Shown: positions 1-5,999, counted from the stretch's first letter. The stretch is DNA of 6,171 nucleotides from Spirochaetaceae bacterium (GCA_031290205.1 JAITNZ010000223.1:1-6171); one strand, 5' to 3'. Translations and numbers: made by a program. The notes: generated from the sequence alone by a model not told the origin.

Positions 1-16
1 GTATTTTCAAATTGTC

Positions 17-157
17 CGCGAATGGACGCGAATGCACACGAATAAAACGAATAAATTAGCGCACAATTCTTACGATTTCTGCCTTGTTTATCACCATTAT
101 TCATATTCATTTCGTCTTCTGTTCGTGCTGTTCGTGAGGTTCGGGGTTGAATTCGTA
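17..157. repeat. Short-period CGAAT / TTCGT motif arrays in opposite orientation
   Basis: On the left, CGCGAAT occurs at 17-23 and 27-33, CACGAAT at 37-43 and AACGAAT at 46-52, a spacing of 10, 10 and 9 bases. On the right the reverse-complement type motif TTCGT(G) occurs at 111, 122 and 131, with TTCGG at 140 and ATTCGT at 151, a spacing of about 9-11. The two arms flank about 60 bases without the motif, so the whole resembles a degenerate inverted pair of micro-repeat arrays. From memory, intergenic strings of this CGCGAAT/CACGAAT kind occur in many unrelated bacterial genomes, including spirochaetes; I cannot verify this here. The frame is open through this stretch, but the predicted peptide is not like an aminotransferase N-terminus, so I treat it as non-coding. 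I see no convincing promoter. Confidence 0.55.
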
Positions 158-217
158 ATTGCTGAAGTGACGGCGGCGCTGGTGGACATTTTTTCCCCCC
201 TGCACTACAATGACATC

Positions 218-1432
218 ATGGCGATAGCAAAAGAGGTAAAGGCGGCGCTGGCGTCGTCTTCGATGATACGGAAAATGTTTGAAGAGGGCGCCGCGCTTAA
301 GAAGCTGCACGGCGCGGATAAGGTGTTTGATTTTTCGCTGGGGAATCCCGATGTGGAGCCGCCGCCGGCGTTTGCGCGGACATTGCTCGAGCTGGTGCGC
401 GAAGATACACGCGGGATGCATGGGTATATGCCGAATGCGGGGTATGCCGATGTCCGCGAGGCGATTGCTCGAAAGGTTGCGCGCGAACACGAGGTGCCGG
501 TTACCGGCGCGCATATCGTGATGTCGGTCGGCGCGGCGGGCGCGCTCAACTCTGTCTTGAAGGCGGTGCTTGATAAGGGCGGCGAAGTGATAGTGAGCAA
601 GCCGTACTTTATGGAATACCGCGCTTACGTCGCGAATCATCAGGGGAAGATTGTCGAGGTCGAAGCTGAGGCGGATTTCGACCTCAACATTACCGGCATT
701 AAGGCGGCGCTTTCGAGCGAGACTGCCGCCGTGCTTATCAATTCGCCGCATAATCCGACAGGGCGCGTGTATAGTGCCGAAACGCTCACGAGGCTTGCCG
801 AAATTCTGCTTGAGTATGGCAAAAAAACGGGGCGTTTCCCCTATTTGATTGCCGACGAGCCTTATCGCGAAATCGTATTTGACGGCAGGAAGGTGCCGCC
901 GGTCCTCAGCATATATAAAAATTCAGTGGTCGTGACCTCCTATTCCAAGAGCTTGTCTCTTGCCGGCGAGCGCATCGGCTACATTGCCGCCAGCCCCGCG
1001 ATGGACGATTGCGAGGATTTTATGAACGCCGTTGTCTATACGACGCGGGTGCTCGGCTTTGTGAACGCGCCGGCGCTCATGCAGCGTTGCGTTGCCCGTT
1101 TGACGAATGAGTCGGTCGATGTCGCCGTCTATGCGGCGCGCCGCGATGCTTTTAAGGCAGCGCTTGACGGGGCGGGCATTGCGTATGCGGAGCCTGAGGG
1201 GGCTTTCTATATGTTTGCGAAGGTGCCTCCCCAGGGTGGCGGCGGGGGAGAGGGGGACGACCTTGCCTTCAGCGAACAGCTCAAAAAGCACCTGATTTTG
1301 GGCGTGCCCGGAAGCGGGTTTGGCAAAAAAGGCTGGATACGCTTTGCCTACTGCGTCAGCGAAAAGCTGATTAGCGCCTCCGCTGCGGCTTTCAAGCAGG
1401 CGCTCGCCGAGTGGACGGGCGGGGGTAGTTAA
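218..1432 (+). CDS. Pyridoxal-phosphate-dependent aminotransferase, class I/II (fold type I)
   Basis: Encodes 404 residues, close to the usual 390-400 of aspartate-aminotransferase-like enzymes. These cytosolic enzymes move an amino group between an amino acid and a 2-oxo acid using PLP. Visible motifs: SLGNPD at 40-45, the NPTG segment with Asn179, Asp213 and Tyr216 in ADEPY, the Schiff-base lysine Lys244 in SYSKS, Arg252 in GERIGY, and a C-terminal IRFAYCVSE segment holding the expected carboxylate-binding Arg. The start at 218 (MAIAKEVKAAL) matches how this subfamily begins as I know it. The frame stays open back to 32, but that extension is repeat-derived. No Shine-Dalgarno is visible before 218. 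A glycine-rich insert (GGGGGEG) precedes LAFSEQLKKH near the C-terminus. The stop codon overlaps an ATG (TAATG) that opens the repeat array. Substrate cannot be told from sequence; aspartate or another acidic or aromatic amino acid is possible. Confidence 0.93.
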   Translation: MAIAKEVKAALASSSMIRKMFEEGAALKKLHGADKVFDFSLGNPDVEPPPAFARTLLELVREDTRGMHGYMPNAGYADVREAIARKVAREHEVPVTGAHIVMSVGAAGALNSVLKAVLDKGGEVIVSKPYFMEYRAYVANHQGKIVEVEAEADFDLNITGIKAALSSETAAVLINSPHNPTGRVYSAETLTRLAEILLEYGKKTGRFPYLIADEPYREIVFDGRKVPPVLSIYKNSVVVTSYSKSLSLAGERIGYIAASPAMDDCEDFMNAVVYTTRVLGFVNAPALMQRCVARLTNESVDVAVYAARRDAFKAALDGAGIAYAEPEGAFYMFAKVPPQGGGGGEGDDLAFSEQLKKHLILGVPGSGFGKKGWIRFAYCVSEKLISASAAAFKQALAEWTGGGS

Positions 1433-1687
1433 TGAGCAGAATGAACATAAAATCCGGCACGGCATGGTAATGCGGCTTGGGTGATAGAGGATAACACGAG
1501 AAAATGAGTAGAATGAACATAAAATCGGGCATGGCATGGTAGCGCGACTTGGGTGATAGAGGATAACACGAGAAAATGAGTAGAATGAAAATAAAATCGG
1601 GCACGGCATGGTAATGCGGCTTGCGCGATGAGGGTATAACACGAGAAAATGAGTAGAATGAAAATAAAATCGGGCACGGCATGGTAA
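1432..1687 (+). other. Four 12-codon mini-ORFs, one per tandem unit
   Basis: Each unit opens with an ATG and closes in frame after 12 codons: 1432-1470, 1504-1542, 1576-1614 and 1649-1687. The peptides are MSRMNIKSGTAW, MSRMNIKSGMAW, and MSRMKIKSGTAW twice. Differences include a synonymous TCC/TCG change, Asn/Lys, Thr/Met and TAA versus TAG, so the stop is retained despite substitution. The first ATG overlaps the aminotransferase stop. In units 1, 3 and 4 the mini-ORF stop overlaps another ATG (TAATG) opening a 4-5 codon ORF; in units 3 and 4 that one ends at an ATGA overlap opening a 3-codon ORF. The peptide start MSRMKIK resembles the DUF4912 protein start MSSLKIN. They could act as leader peptides or reinitiation steps, or be a by-product of duplicating a gene start. 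Function is not shown by the sequence. Confidence 0.4.
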
Positions 1688-1721
1688 TGCGGCTTGCGCG
1701 ATGAGGGTATAACACGAGAAA
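1432..1721 (+). repeat. Four-unit tandem array (72, 72, 73, 73 bp) between two operon genes
   Basis: Units start at 1432, 1504, 1576 and 1649, each with ATGAG(C/T)AG, and the next start, 1722, is the ATG of the DUF4912 gene. Units 3 and 4 are identical over 73 bp. Units 1 and 2 differ at six positions and end in GAGGATAACACGAGAAA, where units 3-4 have GAGGGTATAACACGAGAAA, which is the one-base length difference. The array begins within the aminotransferase stop (TAATG) and ends exactly at the next start codon, so it occupies the whole intergenic gap. The conserved ACGAGAAA before each ATG is the only candidate ribosome-binding context. The first 21 bases of units 3 and 4 match 15 of 21 bases at the start of the DUF4912 gene. 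Unit-to-unit identity points to recent expansion. Length, lack of spacers and direct abutment exclude CRISPR. Confidence 0.95.
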
Positions 1722-2462
1722 ATGAGCAGTCTTAAGATAAATTTACCTTATTTGGAGCAGCTTTCGACACGGGAGCTGTCGTCGTTGGCGAAGAGTTTTG
1801 ACATCGAGATACCGCCTGGACGGGATAGAACGCGGATTATCGGCGAGCTTCTTGAGTTTGCGCCGTGCTTAAACTTCTATCAGCAGGGGTCTGGCAAAGG
1901 TCGGGTGCCGAGCGCTCATTTTGCGATGACGGAGCCCCCTCGGCGCGTCAGTAAAACGCTGCCTGAACTGCCGCCGCCGGTTCCGCTTCCAAAACAGTAT
2001 GGATTCAGCTATATCGATGTGTTGATTCGCGACCCGTTTTGGATTTATGTTTTTTGGGGGATATGCACGGCGGACAGGAAAAAATACGAACAGAAGCCCG
2101 CGTTCGGCGGCTACACCCTGCGGGTGCTTTTGGACAACTGCCTGATGGAAGGCGGGAACGAGGCGGTGCTGAGCACCGGTATTGATGTCCGCGACCATTC
2201 CCGTTACCTCAATATCCCTTCGGAAATCGGCAACTGGAAACACTGCCCGCAAGACAGCACCTGCCCTTACATCGTAGAACTCTGCGCGCGCTCGGGAGAG
2301 GAGGATGTCGCGCTCGTTTCCTCTCATTCTTTCCATCTGCCGCGAACGCTTCCGCTTCCCGGACGAGCAGGCTCGGAAATTCTGGACAAACCCATGCTCA
2401 AACTCTCCGGCATTTCCGACTTGGATGTTTATCGGAATGCCGAGGGGGCGCCTCTTGCTTAA
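1722..2462 (+). CDS. DUF4912 domain protein with SAP/Rho-N-like N-terminus
   Basis: Encodes 246 residues. Residues about 10-46 (LEQLSTRELSSLAKSFDIEI onward to GELLE) have the helix-turn-helix look of SAP or Rho N-terminal domains, which often bind nucleic acid. A proline-rich linker follows at about 72-91 (ELPPPVPLP). From about 95 a DUF4912 domain begins, marked by RDPFWIYVFW at 103-112, a later region with NWKHCPQ and YIVELCAR, and a closing SSHSFHLPRTLPLPG. DUF4912 is a widespread bacterial domain of unknown function. No signal peptide or membrane segment is seen, so it is probably cytoplasmic. The start is set by ATG at 1722, directly after the tandem array. ACGAGAAA gives only a weak ribosome-binding context. 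The stop lies 10 bases before the lipoprotein ATG, consistent with one transcript. The SAP-like assignment is by pattern and less certain than DUF4912. Confidence 0.88.
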   Translation: MSSLKINLPYLEQLSTRELSSLAKSFDIEIPPGRDRTRIIGELLEFAPCLNFYQQGSGKGRVPSAHFAMTEPPRRVSKTLPELPPPVPLPKQYGFSYIDVLIRDPFWIYVFWGICTADRKKYEQKPAFGGYTLRVLLDNCLMEGGNEAVLSTGIDVRDHSRYLNIPSEIGNWKHCPQDSTCPYIVELCARSGEEDVALVSSHSFHLPRTLPLPGRAGSEILDKPMLKLSGISDLDVYRNAEGAPLA

Positions 2463-2472
2463 CGAACCACTG

Positions 2473-3243
2473 ATGAAACCAACCTCGAATGGGCGCAAAT
2501 TCATACGAACTTGGGCAATCTGTTGTTTGTGCGCGCTGTTTGTCGCTTGTTCGGGGCAGATTGAGGGGACTTTCACCATGACGGGGCACGGCGATTTGAA
2601 GCTGAGCGCCGAGTTGCAGCCTAAGACTGCCGCGTTGATACGCAAAATCGCGTCGGGGACGGGGGGGGCTCCCTCTCAAGCCTTGCTGAACGGCGCCGCG
2701 CTGAGTAAGGGCTTTTCCGCCCTCAACGGGATTGAAAAAGCCGTTTTTGTCAATAAAACGCCCAACCTTGTCGACGGGCAGCTTGCTATCACGCGGATTG
2801 ACGAGCTCATCGCCGAGCAGACGGGCGCGGGCACGGGAACGGCAAATCGGCGCTTCATCACATGGGAGCAGAATGCTGAGGGGGGGCGGGCGCTCATCTA
2901 CCTTGACCGTGCAAGCGCACCTGCGGTAGTCGCGTCTCTCTCCGAGACCCTCTACGATTATCTTTCTACCGTGATGGCGCCTGTTTCGACCGGCGAGGAA
3001 CTCAGTCTGTCTGATTATCTTGAGTTGGTAAAAGCCGTGTATGGGGAGGATATTGCCCAAGAAATCGCGGCATCCCGCCTCCGTCTGCGGCTGAAATTTC
3101 CTGCCAAGATTGGGTCGATGCTCAGTTCCGCTCAAGGCGGCACGAGTTCAGGCGCCAACGCCGCGTTCGACATTCCGCTGGTCGAGCTGCTCGTGTTGGA
3201 AAAGCCGTTTTTCTGCGACATCAAGTGGGGGAAGCAGCCATAA
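2473..3243 (+). CDS. Predicted lipoprotein, function unknown
   Basis: Encodes 256 residues from ATG 2473. The N-terminus has a basic n-region (MKPTSNGRKFIRT), a hydrophobic stretch WAICCLCALFVA and a likely lipidated Cys26 in LFVAC-SGQ, a relaxed lipobox of the sort seen in spirochaetes. The mature protein would be membrane-anchored outside the cytoplasm. I do not recognise a family: the mature part begins with a beta-like segment (GTFTMTGHGDLKLSAEL) and has a later helical region (YLELVKAVYGEDIAQEIAASRLRLRLKF). The open frame reaches back to 2305, but that would overlap the DUF4912 gene by more than 150 bases and bury the signal peptide, so 2473 is preferred. No Shine-Dalgarno is visible. 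An uninterrupted run of eight G at 2661-2668 lies inside the coding region. The stop TAA overlaps the ATG of the HD-GYP gene. Confidence 0.82.
   Translation: MKPTSNGRKFIRTWAICCLCALFVACSGQIEGTFTMTGHGDLKLSAELQPKTAALIRKIASGTGGAPSQALLNGAALSKGFSALNGIEKAVFVNKTPNLVDGQLAITRIDELIAEQTGAGTGTANRRFITWEQNAEGGRALIYLDRASAPAVVASLSETLYDYLSTVMAPVSTGEELSLSDYLELVKAVYGEDIAQEIAASRLRLRLKFPAKIGSMLSSAQGGTSSGANAAFDIPLVELLVLEKPFFCDIKWGKQP
2661..2668 (+). repeat. G8 homopolymer inside the lipoprotein gene
   Basis: Eight consecutive G bases lie in the codons for Gly-Gly around residue 64-65 of the lipoprotein, just after another GGGG run at 2655-2658. Homopolymeric G tracts of this length can slip during replication; poly-G tracts controlling surface-protein expression are known in Treponema and other bacteria. 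Here the tract is in frame and the gene reads through. A one-base change would frameshift about three quarters of the protein. Confidence 0.9.
3227..3234 (+). promoter_or_regulatory. Probable ribosome-binding site of the HD-GYP gene
   Basis: GGGGGAAG ends eight bases before the ATG at 3243 and lies in the last codons of the lipoprotein gene. It is the best purine-rich Shine-Dalgarno candidate among the five gene starts, and it supports ATG 3243 over the in-frame GTG at 3225, which would overlap the site itself. Confidence 0.45.
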
Positions 3244-4352
3244 TGAAAGAATTTCCTGTAAAAAATATCAAAACCGGTTGTTTTTTTACCGATACGGTCT
3301 ATTTGGATGCGGGCTACCCCCTCCTCTCGCCTGAAATGGCTTTTTCCGAAGAAATTGCCGCTCTCCTTGATGAGTGGCATTTTGAGGCGGTTCTGAGCAA
3401 CGGGACTGAGCGGGAATTTCTGGAAAGCGACTATAGCAAAAACCTTGTCCAGAATGATGAAAGCAAGATTGAGCAGGCGCGGGCTTTTCTTGACGAGTTG
3501 GAAACGTGGACGACAAAACTCTTTATCAAATTTTCGACAGGGGGTGGGGGCATCAATTTTGAAATGGTCGCCGAAAAGGTGAGCCAGCTCTGCAAATATG
3601 TTAAGGAGAACCGCAAATATATCCTGCAAGCGCCCAAAAACGGCGTCCGCGCCGACGACGAAGCGTATTATGCCACGCATTGCGTCTGGAGCGCTATCAT
3701 CTCGATCATCATCGGCGCCCACCTTAAACTGCCCAATCACCGCCTTATCGAACTTGGCGCGGCGGCGCTCTGCCACGAGATCGGCATGTTGAAGTTGCCC
3801 GCCGGGCTTTACCGCGAAAAATCGGTTCTGACTGATAAGGAAAAAGAACTCCTCATTATGCATCCCAAACTCGGCTATGAGCTGCTGAAATCCTGTAATT
3901 TCCCCCCCGCCGTTTGCGTTCCCGCGCTTGAACACCATGAACGGGAAAACGGCAGCGGCTACCCGCGGGGTCTCTCGAAAGACCGCGCGGCGCTCTACTC
4001 AAAGATAATCATGGTTGCCGGCTCCTACGTGGCAATGACGGAAAACCGCCCCCACCGCGATGCCCGCATGGCGTATGAGGGTATTACCGATTTGCTGAAG
4101 AACGAAAGCAAGCAATATGATGAGTCTGTCCTGCGGGCTTTCGTTCTTTCGCTTTCAATCTATCCTATCGGGCAGGATGTCGAGCTGTCGAACGGGCGTA
4201 AGGGGCGGGTAATCGATACCAACCCCGAAGACCCGCGCTACCCCATCGTGCAAATATTCAACGAGCAGACGCCTGACGGTAAAAATAAGTTTATCGAAAC
4301 ATCCGCTACCGGCGTTTTTGTCGCCCGCCCCCTCGGCAAAGACGAAATCTAA
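3243..4352 (+). CDS. HD-GYP-family protein with substituted active-site residues
   Basis: Encodes 369 residues. Residues 1-60 (FPVKNIKTGCFF through EAVLSNG) resemble the small beta-rich domain often found before HD-GYP domains. The HD-GYP core spans about 140-305: His146, HEIGMLKLP at 178-186, His207 in MHPKLGYE, HHERENGSGYP at 231-241, and VAGSYVAMTENRPHR at 258-272. HD-GYP proteins usually hydrolyse cyclic di-GMP with a two- or three-metal centre. Here the histidines and GYP are kept, but the HD Asp is Glu179, the following HDIGK Lys is Met182, the Asp of the DGxGYP motif is Asn236, and the VAD metal-ligand Asp is Gly260. A C-terminal beta-like tail (YPIGQDVELSNGRKGRV onward, 307-369) is typical of several HD-GYP proteins. 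No membrane segment is seen. It may be a weak enzyme, one with altered specificity, or a binding-only receptor. It starts within the lipoprotein stop (TAATG) and ends 4 bases before radA. Confidence 0.88.
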   Translation: MKEFPVKNIKTGCFFTDTVYLDAGYPLLSPEMAFSEEIAALLDEWHFEAVLSNGTEREFLESDYSKNLVQNDESKIEQARAFLDELETWTTKLFIKFSTGGGGINFEMVAEKVSQLCKYVKENRKYILQAPKNGVRADDEAYYATHCVWSAIISIIIGAHLKLPNHRLIELGAAALCHEIGMLKLPAGLYREKSVLTDKEKELLIMHPKLGYELLKSCNFPPAVCVPALEHHERENGSGYPRGLSKDRAALYSKIIMVAGSYVAMTENRPHRDARMAYEGITDLLKNESKQYDESVLRAFVLSLSIYPIGQDVELSNGRKGRVIDTNPEDPRYPIVQIFNEQTPDGKNKFIETSATGVFVARPLGKDEI

Positions 4353-4356
4353 GCCA

Positions 4357-5751
4357 ATGAAGTCCAAACAGCGCCCCGTCTTCCGATGCTCTTCCTGCGG
4401 GCACACCGAACCGAAATGGCTGGGACGCTGCCCCGATTGCGGCGAGTGGAACACCCTCGTCGAAACCGCCGCCGCCAGCATCGCCGAATTAGGACGAGGC
4501 GGGGGAGGGCGACGCGGGGGAGGCACGGGCGAGAAAGCAATCCCCCAATCGTTCCCCCTCTCGTCGGTAGACAGCGACGAGGGGAGCCGCATCGAGAGCG
4601 GTATAGGCGAGCTCGACCGCGTGCTCGGCGGGGGCATCATGCGGCGGGGGGCTATCCTCGTCGGCGGGGAACCGGGCATAGGCAAATCGACCCTCCTCTT
4701 GCAGACGGCAGCCTCTGTCAAAACCAAAGGGCGCGTCCTCTATGTAACAGGCGAGGAATCGGCGGGGCAGCTTAAAATGAGGGCGGATAGGCTCCTCCTC
4801 TCGTCTGGTAAAATCGAAATCTTTTGTTCGGGGAACCTGCCTGACATCGAAAACATCCTCGAATCGGTAAAGCCCGTCGTCGTCATCATCGATTCCGTCC
4901 AAACCCTCTATACCGCTGAAGCCGGTTTAGCGCCCGGCACCGTCAACCAGATGAAGTATTGTTCCTTCGAGCTTATCTCGTGGGTAAAAGAACACGATGC
5001 CGCCCTCTTCCTCGTCGCCCACGTTACGAAAGAAGGGGTCATCGCCGGACCTAAAACCCTCGAGCACATGGTGGATACCGTGCTCTACTTCGAGCAGACC
5101 GATACCGACAAGCGCTTCCTCCGCGCAGCGAAAAACCGCTTCGGGTCGGTCGACGAAATCGGCATCTTCACGATGAGTGAGCGGGGGCTCTGCGCCGTCG
5201 AAGACCCCTCGCTCCTCTTCCTCGTGCGCCGTGAGGGAAAGCTCCCCCCGGGCATCGCCACCGCCGCCGTCCTTGAAGGAAGCCGCGCCCTCCTCGTCGA
5301 GATTCAGGCGCTCACCGTGCCGGCAAAAGGCGGGATGAGCCGCGTCTACTCCGACCGCATCGACAACGCCCGCGTCGCCCGCGTCGCCGCCACGCTGGAA
5401 AAAACGCTCGGCGTGCGGCTTTCCGACCAGGACATCTACGTGAATGTCGCCGGAGGCATCAGGATAAACGAGGTCGGCGTCGAGCTGGGTCTTGCCGCCA
5501 GCATCTATTCGGCGCGCACGGGGCTGCCCCTCCCCCAGCGCGCGGCGATTGCAGGAGAGCTCACCCTCGCCGGCGAAGTGATGCCCGTCCGCCGCCTGTC
5601 CGGCAGAATCAAAACGGCGCTGAACCTCGGCTTCGAAACATTCATCTGCCCCTCAGGCGACGAAGCCACCCTCAAAGAAGTTTTTTCCCAATGCCGTTGC
5701 ACCGCCGTCCAAGACTTAAAGAGCGCGGTCGCGGCGCTGTTCGGAAGTTGA
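4357..5751 (+). CDS. radA: DNA repair protein RadA (Sms)
   Basis: Encodes 464 residues, the usual RadA length. RadA is a hexameric RecA-like ATPase that drives branch migration during recombinational repair, working with RecA in the cytosol. Domains in order: a C4 zinc finger with Cys11, Cys14, Cys25 and Cys28; a RecA-like ATPase with Walker A GEPGIGKST at 104-112, Walker B ending VVVIIDSVQ with Asp179, and the RadA signature KNRFG at 259-263; then a Lon-protease-like C-terminal domain from about 285, including EGSRALLVEIQAL and MPVRRLSGRI. All key residues are intact. The linker at 46-58 is an unusual Gly/Arg-rich string (GRGGGGRRGGGTG). ATG 4357 is chosen because MKSKQRPVFRCSSCG is the expected start; an upstream in-frame TTG at 4318 would add 13 residues and overlap the preceding gene. 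No clear Shine-Dalgarno is seen; it begins 4 bases after the HD-GYP stop, suggesting coupling. Codons are strongly C-ending compared with the aminotransferase. Confidence 0.97.
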   Translation: MKSKQRPVFRCSSCGHTEPKWLGRCPDCGEWNTLVETAAASIAELGRGGGGRRGGGTGEKAIPQSFPLSSVDSDEGSRIESGIGELDRVLGGGIMRRGAILVGGEPGIGKSTLLLQTAASVKTKGRVLYVTGEESAGQLKMRADRLLLSSGKIEIFCSGNLPDIENILESVKPVVVIIDSVQTLYTAEAGLAPGTVNQMKYCSFELISWVKEHDAALFLVAHVTKEGVIAGPKTLEHMVDTVLYFEQTDTDKRFLRAAKNRFGSVDEIGIFTMSERGLCAVEDPSLLFLVRREGKLPPGIATAAVLEGSRALLVEIQALTVPAKGGMSRVYSDRIDNARVARVAATLEKTLGVRLSDQDIYVNVAGGIRINEVGVELGLAASIYSARTGLPLPQRAAIAGELTLAGEVMPVRRLSGRIKTALNLGFETFICPSGDEATLKEVFSQCRCTAVQDLKSAVAALFGS

Positions 5752-5783
5752 GAGTGAGGAGGGGAAAGTATCCCACTGTCAAC
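5747..5783 (+). terminator. Hairpin overlapping the radA stop codon, possible terminator
   Basis: GTTGAGAGTG at 5747-5756 pairs with CACTGTCAAC at 5774-5783: nine of ten pairs match, with one G-G mismatch. Inside the loop GGA and TCC could add three more pairs. The left arm includes the radA TGA. The nearest T-run, TTTTTT at 5803-5808, is about 20 bases past the stem, so it is not a classical intrinsic terminator. It could instead stabilise the mRNA 3' end. Confidence 0.35.
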
Positions 5784-5955
5784 AACTTAAGCGAGAGTAT
5801 CATTTTTTCCATAAGGAAGTGTTGATAAATAACTTGATTCTATTACCCGGGAAATCACCGAGCAGCCTGTGGCGCCGTTACCGCGCGTTTTGCTGTAAGG
5901 GCTTTACCGTTGGGCAAAAACCGTAGCGCTTAGTCGGGGGTGGGGCGTTAAGGGG

Positions 5956-5970
5956 CGATGCGCAGCATCG
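5956..5970. other. Perfect 6-bp hairpin in the 124-bp repeat
   Basis: CGATGC at 5956-5961 and GCATCG at 5965-5970 form a six-pair stem around GCA. The same structure recurs at 6080-6094 in copy 2. It is followed by AGAATTTT, so a weak terminator-like role is possible, but the stem is short and the T-run only four. It may equally be a structural part of a repeated element. Confidence 0.5.
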
Positions 5971-5999
5971 AGAATTTTGAGATACAATTAAGTTACACT

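Noticed and set aside
32..217. N-terminal extension of the aminotransferase by 62 residues
   Set aside because: The extension is coded by the repeat-motif region, reads as an unlikely aromatic-rich peptide, and the family normally starts at the MAIAKEV position.
107..751. Minus-strand 214-residue open frame
   Set aside because: It lies mostly antisense to well-supported aminotransferase codons, is rich in Arg/His as expected of a shadow frame, and shows no domain.
923..1715. Minus-strand frames across the tandem array with repeated MPCPILFSFYSFSRV-type peptides
   Set aside because: A repeat with a 72-bp period stays open in a frame by itself; the frames extend antisense into the aminotransferase gene, and the 73-bp units shift the frame, so a real repeat protein is unlikely.
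1432..1721. CRISPR array
   Set aside because: The units abut directly with no variable spacers, and they are too long for CRISPR repeats.
2305..2472. Upstream extension of the lipoprotein gene
   Set aside because: It would overlap the DUF4912 gene by over 150 bases and place the clear lipoprotein signal peptide internally.
1869..2645. Minus-strand 258-residue frame opposite the DUF4912 gene
   Set aside because: It is a shadow of the DUF4912 and lipoprotein genes, both of which have recognisable features on the plus strand.
3132..3938. Minus-strand 268-residue frame opposite the HD-GYP gene
   Set aside because: The plus strand carries conserved HD-GYP motifs over this region; the reverse frame has none.
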